A stretch of DNA of 64,000 bases. Origin: Alcanivorax sp. S71-1-4 (GTDB lineage Bacteria; Pseudomonadota; Gammaproteobacteria; Pseudomonadales; Alcanivoracaceae). The DNA lies in the NCBI RefSeq assembly GCF_009846755.1, contig NZ_AQOR01000002.1, forward strand, positions 1 to 64,000, given 5' to 3'. The notes below the pieces were generated by a model. It was not told the origin of the DNA and did no database searches. It was given only the letters and a program-made list of their open reading frames with translations. Of the stretch, positions 26,331 to 35,990 are shown one piece after another (position 1 is the first letter of the stretch; each line of letters begins with the position of its first letter). A program made the translations under genes and the position numbers.

Positions 26331-27706
26331 ATGCCACGTTCCGCATTTTGCCGCACACCGTTGGCGGCGGCTGTTCTTGCCGCGCTGTCCGTGCCCGTCC
26401 AGGCCTCACTGCTCGACGACGCCACGCCCGTTCTTACCCTCCGCACCCTGCCCGAAGGCTATCGCTTCAGCAGTTTCGATGTGGCGGCCTTGCCTGACGC
26501 GCAGGTGGCCGTGATCTGGACCGAACACCACAGTGGCCTGACCGACCCCGATCTGCTGGTACTGCAACGCTTCGACCAGGACGGCGCCCCGGTGGGCGAG
26601 GCCCTGACACTGTTTGAAGAACAGGCCAGCACCGCCTCGCTAAGCCAGGCGCGTATCGCTGCGGATGAACAGGGCAATATGGTCGTGGCCTGGAACCGGC
26701 AACAAGGCGGCAGCCTGTCGACGACTGCAATGGCGTCGTGCAGTTTGTGCGCATCAGCACGGACGGTGATGTCTCCACGACAAGTTCCCCGGATGCCGGC
26801 GCCAGCGGTGGCCAGTGCCACCCGGCCGTGGCGATGGACGCGGACGGGGATTTCGCCGTGCTGTGGCTCGACGACAACAGCGTGCCCACCCACTACCTGC
26901 GCACCTTCCAGGCCAATGGCAGCGCGTTGGCCGGGCCAACGCTGGTCGCCACCCCCAACGGCAACACACCCGCCGCCCTGGCCATGCAACGCGACGGCAC
27001 CCTGATGGCGGCCTGGCGGACCAACAACATTCTGCAAGGGCGCCGTATCAGCCTGAACGGCACTTCGCTGGACGCCGCCGCCCGCCTTGACGGCAGTGCA
27101 CTGACCGCCAGCCTGATTCAGCAGGACCCGGCCCTGGCCGCAGACCAGGACGGCGGATTTGCCGCGCTTTGGTCCGAGTTCAATCCCAACGCCGACACGG
27201 AAGACATGGAAGTCACCCTGCGCGGCCAGCGCTGGCATGCCGACGGCACGGCGGGGGACGCTTTCCTGCTGGCCAATATGGCCAACAACGGTTCCGATTA
27301 TTTCAGCGCGCCGAGCCTCGGCGCGGACAGCGAAGGCAACCTGGCGGCAGCCTGGGTGCTGATGTCGCCCCATGCTCCGGATGCCCCGCAAGCCACCGCG
27401 CTGGACGCGGACAGCGAAGTCATCGGGGAACCCCGGATAGCGTGGACAGACGGAATCACCAGCAACTCGGACCTGTCCACACCACGTCTGGCCATGAGCG
27501 ATGAGGTGATTGCCCTCACCTGGTCACACCGCACCGAATACGGGGAGCCGGAGCAACTGCAGATGCGCCTTGCCCCGCCGCTGGCCGACCCGGCCACCAT
27601 TCCACCGCCAGCGAGAGGCGGCGGTGGCGGTGGTGGCGCAAGCTGGCTGCTGTTGTGGCCCCTGGCCGCCCTCGGCCTGATGCGTCGACGAATACATCGC
27701 GGTTAA
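26331..27706 (+). pseudogene. Frameshifted GlyGly-CTERM repeat protein (paralogue of the next gene)
   Basis: The first part reads in one frame from the signal peptide (MPRSAFCRTPLAAAVLAALS) to about 26710; the alignable remainder continues in another frame through VDDCNGVVQFVRIS to a stop at 27706. A single missing base around 26700-26716 would restore about 458 aa, near the paralogue's 475. Both parts show the motif D-x-x-G-x-x-x-x-x-W (for example VAMDADGDFAVLW, LGADSEGNLAAAW), suggesting a beta-propeller. The C-terminus PPARGGGGGGG followed by a hydrophobic stretch and RRR is a GlyGly-CTERM signal. Possible alternatives are a sequencing error or phase variation. Confidence 0.85.
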
Positions 27707-27736
27707 AACGACTTTCAAAAATTGAGGGAACCATGC

Positions 27737-29164
27737 ATGTCACAGCCTATGTTTCGCCGCGCACCGCTGGCGGTCGCCATCCTGAGTGCGCTGTCCTTGC
27801 CGGCGCAGTCAGCGCTGATTGACGAGGAGGCCGCACCGGCCTTCGTGGTCCACAGCACCGCCCAGGGCTATTCCATCTCCAGTTATGACATCGCCGCGTT
27901 GCCGAACCGGCGCGTCGCCGTGCTCTGGACGGAACACCAGAGCGGCTCCAGTTTCCCCGACCGGGTGTTGTTGCAACGCTTTGATCACCAGGGCCAGGCG
28001 GTGGGCGATCTGCTGACGCTGTTTGAAGAAGGCTCGCTGGAACTCATTCCCTCCTCCACCGTGTCGCTGACCCACGCCCGTCTTGCCGCCGATGCCAGCG
28101 GCAACATGGTCGCCACCTGGGGCATGCAGACCGGCCCGCTGACCAGCGTCTGCGACGGCGACGCAGCGCTGGTACGCATCCGCGCCAATGACACCGTCAC
28201 CGGCCTGTCGATGGTGCACGACGAGCAGACACTGACCGACGGCGGCCATTGCTATCCCTCGGTGGCGATGGACGAAGACGGCGACTTCGCGGTGTTCTGG
28301 CGCCACGAAACCGATGACCTCGACCGCTACATGCTGCGTACTTTCCTGGCCAACGGCACCCCCCTTTCAGACCACGTCGAAGTGGCCGAGCCGTCAATCA
28401 ATCTCGCTGGCGGCGCCATCGCCATGCAGCGTGACGGCACCCTGCTGGTGGGCTGGCAGAACGAGCAGAGCGTGGGGCAGGAATTCCTGTTGGGCTCCCG
28501 CTACAGCCTTGCCGGCGAAGCCCAGGATGACACTCCTTTTCGTCTGGACAACGACGCGCAGGAAGGCTTCAGCGTCTTCCAGCGTGATCCGTCCCTGACG
28601 GCGGACCAGGAAGGCGGCTTTGTGGCGGTCTGGGCTCAGCTCACGCCGCTGGCCGCCGACGAAGGCGACCCGGACAACGGCCTGTCCGTGCGCGGCCAGC
28701 GCTGGCGCGCGGACGGCACGCCGGGAGACAGTCTGCTCGCCGGCGGACGCCAATATAACGGCTCCAATTCCTTTTCCGCCCCCGGCGTGGGTGCTGATAC
28801 GCAGGGCAACCTGGCCACGGCCTGGTTCTACAGGACACCCGACGGGCAGTGGGACCCCACTGCCACACTGTTCAATGCCAACAGCGAAGTGATTGGCGAG
28901 GCCGCCCAGCCGTTCGTTGAAGACCCGTCCACCAGCACGCGCGTGCGTGATCCGCGTGTGGCGATGAACAACCAGCTGATCGCGGTCGCCTGGACCGAAC
29001 GCGAGGCCAGCAACAACGATACAGAACTCAAGGTGCGCATCTTCCCACCACTGGCAGAGCCGACGCGCAGTGGCGGCGGTGGTGGTGGCGGTGGTCCGGT
29101 CGGCCCCCTGGCACTGCTGATACTGTTGTTCGCCAGCACCTGGCGCCGTCTGTCACGACACTGA
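27737..29164 (+). CDS. Exported repeat protein with GlyGly-CTERM sorting signal
   Basis: A 475-aa intact paralogue of the upstream frameshifted gene. It has an N-terminal signal peptide (FRRAPLAVAILSALSLPAQS), at least five repeats with A-D-x-x-G-x-x-x-x-x-W (LAADASGNMVATW, VAMDEDGDFAVFW, IAMQRDGTLLVGW, LTADQEGGFVAVW, VGADTQGNLATAW), and the C-terminal GGGGGGGG, a hydrophobic helix and an Arg-rich end (WRRLSRH) typical of GlyGly-CTERM. Such proteins are type II secretion substrates cleaved by rhombosortase. The ATG at 27737 is chosen because GAGGG lies upstream and it aligns with the paralogue; an upstream TTG is less likely. Specific function unknown. Confidence 0.85.
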   Translation: MSQPMFRRAPLAVAILSALSLPAQSALIDEEAAPAFVVHSTAQGYSISSYDIAALPNRRVAVLWTEHQSGSSFPDRVLLQRFDHQGQAVGDLLTLFEEGSLELIPSSTVSLTHARLAADASGNMVATWGMQTGPLTSVCDGDAALVRIRANDTVTGLSMVHDEQTLTDGGHCYPSVAMDEDGDFAVFWRHETDDLDRYMLRTFLANGTPLSDHVEVAEPSINLAGGAIAMQRDGTLLVGWQNEQSVGQEFLLGSRYSLAGEAQDDTPFRLDNDAQEGFSVFQRDPSLTADQEGGFVAVWAQLTPLAADEGDPDNGLSVRGQRWRADGTPGDSLLAGGRQYNGSNSFSAPGVGADTQGNLATAWFYRTPDGQWDPTATLFNANSEVIGEAAQPFVEDPSTSTRVRDPRVAMNNQLIAVAWTEREASNNDTELKVRIFPPLAEPTRSGGGGGGGGPVGPLALLILLFASTWRRLSRH

Positions 29165-29192
29165 CGCGGGCGAAAAACGTTACACTGCCCAC

Positions 29193-29239
29193 GGGCCCGC
29201 CGGCAGGCGCCACCATTCTGCCGGCGGGCCCCGTTTTTT
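29193..29239 (+). terminator. Rho-independent terminator after the GlyGly-CTERM gene
   Basis: GGGCCCGCCGGCAG (29193-29206) pairs perfectly with CTGCCGGCGGGCCC (29218-29231) across an 11-nt loop, followed by CG and TTTTTT. It separates the paralogue pair from the glycosyltransferase gene. Confidence 0.9.
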
Positions 29240-29270
29240 CTGGCGTTTTTTTTGCCGAACGGATATCGCG

Positions 29271-31349
29271 ATGGCACAGCACCCGCTCCTTCAGGCCGCC
29301 CTGCGTGCACAGCAGCAGGGGCAACCCCGGCAGGCCGCCACCCTGTACCAGCGCCTGTTGCGGGAACAGCCCGGCCATCCCGAAGGCACCCTGCACTACG
29401 CCCTGCTGCATGCCCAGTCAGGCCAGCCTGCCGCCGCCCTGGCATTGCTTGATCCGCTTGCAGACCGTTTTCCAGACGTGCCTGCCGTACACATCAATCG
29501 TGCAGAAATACTGCGCCGGCTGGGACGCTTTGAAGAAGCCATCGGCTGTCTGCGCACGCTGATTCACCAGATGCCGGACCAGCCCCTGATACGCTTCAAT
29601 CTCGCGCTGGCGCTACGCGGCGCGGGCCATCTGGACGATGCCATCCGTGAATACCAGGCACTGTTACAGCAAAAACCAGACTATGCGGATGCCTGGTATA
29701 ACCTCGGCAACACCCAGCTCGACGCTGGCCACAACGACGAGGCCCTGCGCAGTTATGAAGAAGCGCTGTCCCTGACGCCCGTTGCGCAGCAGCCACGCGT
29801 GCTCAACAACCTGGGCAGCACGCTGATTTACCAGCGACGCTATGCCGACGCCGAAGTCCCGCTCCGGCGCGCCATCGATATCGCGCCAGACTACGCAGAA
29901 GCGCATCTGAACCTGGGTGTGACGCGGGAACGGCTCGGGGAGATTACCGAGGCTGCCACCCATTTCCGTCGCGTGGCCACCTTGCAGCCTGCACACTGGT
30001 GGCATGCCCTGCGGGCCGACATTCTGTGCCCGGAAGTATTTCCGACGTCTGCAGCCATCGACCACTGGCGGCAGGGTTTTGCAGACACCATTGCCCGCTG
30101 GCGCGAGCAGCCCGGCCAGCTTGACCCGGCGCAATTGCAGCACAGCGGTGTCGAACCACCGCCCACCCTGATGTACCAGGGCCGCGAAGACCTGGCCCTG
30201 AAAAGTGCTTACGCGGACATGCTCGCACCAAGGCTGCCGGCGTTTGAACCACCCGCCGCCCGCACCGGCGTCGACCGTTACCGCATCGGCTTTTTCGTCA
30301 ACCACGGCCACGAGGCCATTTTTGCGCGCAGCATGCTCGGCATTTTTCAGCGCCTCGACCGGCAACGCTTCGAGATCGTTGTCGCCGTGACGCAACCGGC
30401 GCTGCAACATACTCGCACACTGCTGCCCATCAAGGATCTGCACTGGCTGCCTCTGAGCACGGCGGTGGACCAGGCCGCTGAGCAACTACGCGCCGCGCAA
30501 CTGGACCTGCTTTATCACTGGGAAACAGGCTCGGATTCCGGCAATTACTTCATGCCCTGGTTCAGGACCGCACCGGTGCAATGCACCAGCTGGGGCTGGC
30601 CACTGACCACGGGCATTCCGGCGATGGATTATTTTCTGTCGTCCGCCCTGGTGGAGCCGGATAACGCGCAACGGCTGTACCGGGAAAAGCTGCTGTGCAT
30701 GCCAGGCAATCTGTTCACCTGGGCCGAGCCGCCGTCACTGCCGGCACGGCAAGCCAGCCGCGCGGAATTCGGTTTCAGCGAACAGGATCACCTGTACCTG
30801 TGCCATCAGAATCCGCGCAAGATCCACCCGGATTTCGACAGCCTCGCCGCCGCCATTCTGCAACGTGATCCGCACGCCCGGCTGTTATTGATCGGCAGCC
30901 CCACCGGCAGCGAAACCGCACCACTTCGAGCGCGGTTGCAGCAACACCTCGGCACGCTCGCCGAACGCGTGCACATCCTGCCGCGCATGCCGCGCGAGCA
31001 CTATCTTTCGCTGGTCAGCCTGGTGGATGTGGCCCTGGACCCGCCGCACTATACCGGCGCCAATACCAGCTTCGATGCGCTGGGCCTGGGCGTGCCGGTG
31101 GTGACATTGCAGTCCACCTTGCTGCGGGGAAATTTCACTTGCGGGCTGTATCGGCAGTTGGGCAACACGGAACTTGTTGCCCGCGATGCCGCGCACTATG
31201 TCGAGACCGCCCTGTTGCTCGCCGGCGACCGGGCGTTGCGACAACACTGGCGCGATACATTACTGTCCGGTGGCGAGCGTCTGTTCCGCGACGAGCGTGC
31301 TGTCAGTGAACTGGAAACGGCCTTGCTGATGATGCTGGCGCAGCGTTGA
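29271..31349 (+). CDS. TPR/O-GlcNAc transferase-like (SPINDLY, GT41) protein
   Basis: A 692-aa protein. Residues 1-240 carry TPR units (for example PDYADAWYNLGNTQLDAGHN, PDYAEAHLNLGVTRERLG), and the C-terminal part shows GT41/SPINDLY motifs: RYRIGFFVN, VQCTSWGWPLTTGIPAMDYF, FDALGLGVPVVTL and GLYRQLG, which form the UDP-GlcNAc-type glycosyltransferase fold. Bacterial homologues modify surface or flagellar proteins with O-linked sugars, but substrate here is unknown. Its position right after the two secreted GlyGly-CTERM genes could reflect modification of these products (inference). No flagellar genes are present. Confidence 0.85.
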   Translation: MAQHPLLQAALRAQQQGQPRQAATLYQRLLREQPGHPEGTLHYALLHAQSGQPAAALALLDPLADRFPDVPAVHINRAEILRRLGRFEEAIGCLRTLIHQMPDQPLIRFNLALALRGAGHLDDAIREYQALLQQKPDYADAWYNLGNTQLDAGHNDEALRSYEEALSLTPVAQQPRVLNNLGSTLIYQRRYADAEVPLRRAIDIAPDYAEAHLNLGVTRERLGEITEAATHFRRVATLQPAHWWHALRADILCPEVFPTSAAIDHWRQGFADTIARWREQPGQLDPAQLQHSGVEPPPTLMYQGREDLALKSAYADMLAPRLPAFEPPAARTGVDRYRIGFFVNHGHEAIFARSMLGIFQRLDRQRFEIVVAVTQPALQHTRTLLPIKDLHWLPLSTAVDQAAEQLRAAQLDLLYHWETGSDSGNYFMPWFRTAPVQCTSWGWPLTTGIPAMDYFLSSALVEPDNAQRLYREKLLCMPGNLFTWAEPPSLPARQASRAEFGFSEQDHLYLCHQNPRKIHPDFDSLAAAILQRDPHARLLLIGSPTGSETAPLRARLQQHLGTLAERVHILPRMPREHYLSLVSLVDVALDPPHYTGANTSFDALGLGVPVVTLQSTLLRGNFTCGLYRQLGNTELVARDAAHYVETALLLAGDRALRQHWRDTLLSGGERLFRDERAVSELETALLMMLAQR

Positions 31350-31426
31350 CGCGCGGTGAATTGCACATTGCGATATTCGCTGCTGTGGATGCGAGCCTTG
31401 ATTACCCTTTCCATCTTTAATGGACG

Positions 31427-31595
31427 GTAGGGTGGGTAGAGCCAAAGGCGAAACCCACCGGGACCCTGTCGCACCCTGCTCGCACAAAATCATCGAAACC
31501 ACCCACCTCCCAAGCCGGGTGATTTCGATGGTTTTGCGGGAGGGAAGAATGGGCATGGACGTGGTGGGTTTCGCCGTTGGCTCTACCCACCCTAC
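31427..31595. repeat. REP-like palindrome C: paired arms with an inner inverted repeat
   Basis: The left arm 31427-31459 and right arm 31563-31595 are near-perfect complements (a single base differs in the centre) and belong to the same family as 1860 and 6125. Between them is a second inverted repeat, with CAAAATCATCGAAA on the left and TTTCGATGGTTTTG on the right. The interval is otherwise non-coding. Confidence 0.88.
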
Positions 31596-31637
31596 GGCAG
31601 CACCGCCTTTTCCAACAATCGTGCGATAACACATTCT

Positions 31638-31910
31638 TTATTCGCACTCTCCACGCCGCCAGGACATCACCGGCGGCTGCGCACAAGCCTGGCAGCTATT
31701 CCCGAATTGCCCCATCGCCTGGCCGTCTTCACCGAAACCGCACACCGGGTCATGAATCATCGTGCACACAGCACGCTCAGGCGGAATGCCGGTTTTTTCA
31801 CAGCGGGTGGCGCCGTCCGGCATCGTCGGGCTGTTCTGGCAGCCCGTGATGGCGAGGATGCCGGCGACCAGGCTGGGGGCGATCAGGCGACGAATCAGCA
31901 TGTCCTTCAT
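31638..31910 (-). CDS. Small Cys-rich lipoprotein, Kazal-like
   Basis: A 90-aa protein with a lipobox (AITGC, Cys about residue 24) and a mature part of four to six Cys. VCTMIHDPVCGFGEDGQ followed by FGNSCQACAQ resembles the Kazal-type serine protease inhibitor pattern (C-x-P-V-C-G...N-x-C). AGGAG precedes the start at 31910; a second in-frame ATG follows three codons later. Isolated gene, divergent from mltF; the protease-inhibitor function is a family-level suggestion only. Confidence 0.75.
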   Translation of the reverse strand: MKDMLIRRLIAPSLVAGILAITGCQNSPTMPDGATRCEKTGIPPERAVCTMIHDPVCGFGEDGQAMGQFGNSCQACAQPPVMSWRRGECE

Positions 31911-32034
31911 GGTGCGCTCCTTGTGTTGCAGGGGTCGGTCCACGGCCACCATGGGCCAGCGGTATCGACACAGGGTACACTGAACGCCAGCACACCAATA
32001 AGTTAATAAATGTTTACCGGGGGAGTCCTGCCTT

Positions 32035-33417
32035 ATGCTGTCTGCATCGCACCCTGCCCGTTTCTCGCACCTTGCCATGCTGTCGTTGCTGCTTGCGCTG
32101 GCCGGCTGCACCCCCTCCCCGGACATGACCGCCACGCCGGAGGCCATTCGCGAACAGGGCGAACTGGTCGTGCTGACCCGCAACGCCCCGACCACCTATT
32201 TCATCGACCGCGATGATCAGGCCACCGGCTTTGAACATGATCTGGTACTGGATTTTGCTGCCACGCTCGGCGTGCCGGTGCGCTTTGAGGTGCTGCACAG
32301 CATCACGGAAATCCAGCAAGCACTGGCGGCAGGCAAGGCGCATATGGCCGCCGCCGGTCTGACACGGCTGGAAAGCCGTGGTGATCGATTCAGTTTTGGT
32401 CCCGGCTATTACGAAGTGCAGCAGCAGGTCATCTGTCACCGCAACGGCCCGCGCCCACGCACGGTGGAAGAACTCAGCGAGGTCTCGCTGCTGGTGATCG
32501 GCGATTCCAGTTACGAGGCGCGGTTGCAGGAACTCCGCGACAGCCAGGTGCCTGCACTGACCTGGCAGACCGACAGCAGCCTTTCCACGGAAATGGTGCT
32601 GCAGAAAGTCTGGGAACAGGACGTGGACTGCACGGTGGCAGATTCCAATATTTTCGCTATCAATCGGCGCTATTTTCCTGAACTGGTGATGATGTTCCCG
32701 CTCAACGAACCGGAAGAACTGGCCTGGCTGCTGCCACAGGGTGCCGATGCGCTGAGCGACGCGATCACTGACTGGTACCACCAGGCCAACGAAGCCTCCT
32801 TCATCACGCTGGTTGCCGCGCGTTATTACGCCCACGTGGAAATTTTTGACTACGTCGATATCGCCCGCTTTGTGCGACGTATTCAGGAACGGCTGCCGGA
32901 GTATGAAACCCTGTTCCGCCAGGCGGCAGACGAATATGACTTCGACTGGCGCCTGCTCGCGGCGCAGGCCTATCAGGAATCACACTGGGACCCGGCGGCG
33001 CGCAGCCCCACCGGCGTGCGCGGCATCATGATGCTGACGCTGCGCACAGCAGGCGAGGTGGGCGTGACAAACCGTCTCGACCCGGCACAGAGCATCCTGG
33101 GCGGCGCCCGTTACCTGGCCAACCTGCGCGAGCGGCTGCCGGAGAGCATTGAAGAACCGCACCGGACCTGGATTGCCCTGGCCGCCTACAACGTGGGCCT
33201 GGGCCATGTGCACGACGCCCGCGTTCTGGCCGAGCGGCTGGGACGCAATCCGGATTCCTGGATTGATCTGCGCCGGGTGCTGCCAAAGCTTTCGCAGCCG
33301 GAACACTACCGCTCACTGCGCTACGGTTACGCCCGCGGCAGTGAGCCGGTGCAGTATGTGCGGCGCATCCGCAACTATGAGGACATCCTCAACCAGCAGC
33401 TCGCCATGGCAAAGTGA
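32035..33417 (+). CDS. mltF: Membrane-bound lytic murein transglycosylase F
   Basis: A 460-aa lipoprotein (LLLALAGCTPS, lipobox Cys near residue 25). The first part is a periplasmic solute-binding-3 domain (about 40-265), and the second a lysozyme-like SLT domain (about 285-430) with FDWRLLAAQAYQESHWDP, where Glu in QES is the catalytic acid, plus GVRGIMMLT and AAYNVGLGHV. MltF cleaves glycan strands to 1,6-anhydro-muramic products for wall turnover and is regulated by muropeptides bound to the first domain. GGGAG lies upstream of the start. It stands alone. Confidence 0.95.
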   Translation: MLSASHPARFSHLAMLSLLLALAGCTPSPDMTATPEAIREQGELVVLTRNAPTTYFIDRDDQATGFEHDLVLDFAATLGVPVRFEVLHSITEIQQALAAGKAHMAAAGLTRLESRGDRFSFGPGYYEVQQQVICHRNGPRPRTVEELSEVSLLVIGDSSYEARLQELRDSQVPALTWQTDSSLSTEMVLQKVWEQDVDCTVADSNIFAINRRYFPELVMMFPLNEPEELAWLLPQGADALSDAITDWYHQANEASFITLVAARYYAHVEIFDYVDIARFVRRIQERLPEYETLFRQAADEYDFDWRLLAAQAYQESHWDPAARSPTGVRGIMMLTLRTAGEVGVTNRLDPAQSILGGARYLANLRERLPESIEEPHRTWIALAAYNVGLGHVHDARVLAERLGRNPDSWIDLRRVLPKLSQPEHYRSLRYGYARGSEPVQYVRRIRNYEDILNQQLAMAK

Positions 33418-33559
33418 CCTCTCCGGATGCGCCGAAATGCCAGTGCCGACTGGCACAGTTGTACAATATTTTACATTTCATCACGCGCGAGGTGGCGACA
33501 GCACTCCGGCCTTGCTTCATGGTTGGCACAATTGTGCTAACGGTTGTACACCCAAGACC

Positions 33560-33919
33560 ATGACGGACCGCCGGGTTTCCCACCATTCGCTGAACGCCAC
33601 ACCGCCCCGCCCCGCCGCGGCCGGTGCCACGCGGCTGTTCGACAGCGAGACGGCCCGCCGCATCGACCACTGGCTGGACGAACACGCCACAGCGCTGGAT
33701 GCCGACGGCCAGCCTGTCACCTCACTGTTCCTTGCCGATGACGTCGTCGCCTACCGCATCGACAGCCTGCTGGTCAGCGCCCGCACCAGCGACATGCTGC
33801 TGCAGGATATGGCCCGCCAGCTCGCCCGCCGCCACCATCTGGGTGACGACGGCATTGCCCTGCTGCAGCGGGCGCTGGATATCCTGCGCGGTGAACTGCG
33901 CCAGCAGCCCGGCGCCTGA
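33560..33919 (+). CDS. Hypothetical protein
   Basis: A 119-aa soluble, largely helical protein without signal peptide (TRLFDSETARRIDHWLDEHA, LARRHHLGDDGIALLQRALDIL). No recognised domain. The start at 33560 follows the interval 33418-33559, which is AT-richer than its surroundings and contains TTGGCACAATTGTGCTAACG-like palindromic sequence around 33523-33542, possibly an operator. It is convergent to the permease gene. Confidence 0.6.
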   Translation: MTDRRVSHHSLNATPPRPAAAGATRLFDSETARRIDHWLDEHATALDADGQPVTSLFLADDVVAYRIDSLLVSARTSDMLLQDMARQLARRHHLGDDGIALLQRALDILRGELRQQPGA

Positions 33920-33951
33920 TCTCCGGTTCTCTCGCCACTTTCTGTTTCGCT

Positions 33952-35034
33952 TCAATCCAGCCGCTTGCGGAAACGCAGGATCGCCAGCGTCATCATCAGT
34001 GCGGTGAAGACCAGCAGCGCCAGCACTTCCCGCCACATCTCGGTCAGGTCCGCCCCGCGCAGCATGATGCCGCGGATCAGGCGCAGGAAGTGCGTCAGGG
34101 GCAATGCCTCCGCCAGCCACTGCACCACCTGCGGCATGCCTGCAAACGGGAACATGAAGCCGGACAACAGGATCGACGGCAGGAAAACAAAGAAGGTCAT
34201 CTGCATGGCCTGGAACTGCGACTGTGCGCGCGTGGAAATCAGCAGCCCGAGGGTCAGGTTGGCGAGGATCAGCAGCACGGCAGCAACATACACTTCCCAT
34301 ACGCTGCCACGGATCGGCACCTGGAACAGCCACAACCCCAGCAACAGGATCACGCTGGTCTGCACCAGCCCGATCCCCGCATACGGCAGCACCTTGCCGA
34401 CCATCAGCTCGGCCCGGCTGACCGGCGTGGCAATCAGCAATTCCATGTTGCCGCGTTCGCGCTCGCGCACGATGGCCACGGCGGTGAACAGCACCATGGT
34501 CATGGTCAGGATCACACCAATCAGCCCGGGCACGATATTCACTGCGGAGCGTCGCTCGGGATTGTAGAAGCTGACCACGCTGATCGGCTCCGTACGCGAT
34601 GCGCTCGCCTGCGTCAGCGGCATGCGCGCCAGCTGGATGGCGGCGCTCTGCACCACGGTGTCACTGCCGTCCACCAGCACCTGAATGGCTTCGCGGCCTT
34701 CGTTCAGACGCCGTTCGAAGTCCGGCGGGATCACCACGCCGACGCTGATGTCGCCACGGCGCAACAGGTCCATCAACTGTTCGGGCGTGTTCGCCCGGGC
34801 CACCGGGCTGATCACGCCGGTGGCGAGCATGTCCATCACCACCGTGCGTGACGCGGCGTTGCCGGCCTGGTCGGCAATACCGGCCGGCAGGTGGCGCAGG
34901 TTCAGGTTGATGGCGTAGCCAAACAGCACCAGCTGCATCACCGGAATCACGACGATCATCGCCAGCGTGATCCGGTCACGCCGCATCTGGCGCAGCTCTT
35001 TCAGGAAAATGGCGTACAGCCGTTGCCAGTTCAT
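33952..35034 (-). CDS. ABC-2 type transporter permease
   Basis: A 360-aa membrane protein with one N-terminal transmembrane helix (ITLAMIVVIPVMQLVLFGYA), a large periplasmic domain (about 50-170), and five C-terminal helices, the usual layout for YhhJ/YbhS/YbhR permeases. The ATG overlaps the ATPase stop codon by 4 bp (ATGA), so translation is coupled. The E. coli ybh system has two permeases and this locus only one, so it probably works as a homodimer. It forms a tripartite exporter with the ATPase and HlyD-type protein. Confidence 0.92.
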   Translation of the reverse strand: MNWQRLYAIFLKELRQMRRDRITLAMIVVIPVMQLVLFGYAINLNLRHLPAGIADQAGNAASRTVVMDMLATGVISPVARANTPEQLMDLLRRGDISVGVVIPPDFERRLNEGREAIQVLVDGSDTVVQSAAIQLARMPLTQASASRTEPISVVSFYNPERRSAVNIVPGLIGVILTMTMVLFTAVAIVRERERGNMELLIATPVSRAELMVGKVLPYAGIGLVQTSVILLLGLWLFQVPIRGSVWEVYVAAVLLILANLTLGLLISTRAQSQFQAMQMTFFVFLPSILLSGFMFPFAGMPQVVQWLAEALPLTHFLRLIRGIMLRGADLTEMWREVLALLVFTALMMTLAILRFRKRLD

Positions 35035-35990
35035 GCGGCGTCGCTCCCGGCGCCGTCGCGCGTCTGGCCACGGGTCGCGGCGACGAATACGTCCTCCAGG
35101 TTCGGCTCGGCCTGATGCACGCTGGCCTCCAGCCCCGCCTGCTGCAGCGCGCCCGACAGCGTCGCACTGAGATCCTCTTTCGCCTGCGCCAGCACGCGCA
35201 GGCTGTTGCCGATCTGCGCCACGCTGAGCACGCCGGGGAAATTCACCAGCACCTGCTGCGCCCGGCGCGGCTGCGCCGCCACCACTTCCACGCAGCGGCC
35301 GGCAAGATCGCGGGTGAGCGCACCCGGCGCACCGTCCGCCACCAGCACCCCACGGTCCAGAATGGCGATGCGGTGGCAACGCTCGGCTTCGTCCATGTAA
35401 TGGGTGGAGACAAGAATGGTGGTGCCCAGATCCGCCAGGTCGAACAGCTTTTCCCAGAAATCACGACGGGATTCCGGGTCCACCGCGCTGGTGGGCTCGT
35501 CCAGGAACAGCAACTCGGGTTCATTGATCACGGCGCCGGCCAATGCCAGCCGCTGCTTCTGGCCGCCGCTCATGGTACCGGCCAGTTGTTTCTGGCGATC
35601 GGCAAAGTGGTACTGGTCGATCAACTGATCAATGCGTTCGCGTGCCTGCTGGCGCGGCAGCCCCTGCACGGCAGCAAGGAATTCCAGGTTTTCCCGTACT
35701 GTGAGGTCTTCGAACAGGGAAAATTTCTGCGTCATGTAACCGATGCGCAGGCGTAATGCCTCGGCTTCCTCCGGCACGTTCAGCCCGAGCACCTGGATCT
35801 CGCCAGCGCTGGGCGTCAGCAGCCCGCACAACATGCGGATGGTGGTGGATTTGCCAGAGCCATTGGGGCCGAGAAAGCCGTACACATGACCGCGCGGTAC
35901 GGTGAGATCGACGTTGTCCACGGCGCGCAAGGTACCGAACTGCTTGCTCAGCCCGCGCGCCTGGATGGCCGGCCCCTGCCCGCTGTTCAT
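35031..35990 (-). CDS. ABC transporter ATP-binding protein (YbhF-like)
   Basis: A 319-aa single-NBD ATPase. Walker A GPNGSGKST (about residue 41), Q-loop in MTQKFSLFEDLTV, signature TMSGGQKQRLALAGA, Walker B LLFLDEPTSAVDP and the H-switch in STHYMDEAERC are all intact. The C-terminal extension (about 230-319) is typical of the drug/antibiotic exporter class. It overlaps the HlyD gene upstream and the permease gene downstream by 4 bp each, giving one tightly coupled operon. Confidence 0.95.
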   Translation of the reverse strand: MNSGQGPAIQARGLSKQFGTLRAVDNVDLTVPRGHVYGFLGPNGSGKSTTIRMLCGLLTPSAGEIQVLGLNVPEEAEALRLRIGYMTQKFSLFEDLTVRENLEFLAAVQGLPRQQARERIDQLIDQYHFADRQKQLAGTMSGGQKQRLALAGAVINEPELLFLDEPTSAVDPESRRDFWEKLFDLADLGTTILVSTHYMDEAERCHRIAILDRGVLVADGAPGALTRDLAGRCVEVVAAQPRRAQQVLVNFPGVLSVAQIGNSLRVLAQAKEDLSATLSGALQQAGLEASVHQAEPNLEDVFVAATRGQTRDGAGSDAA

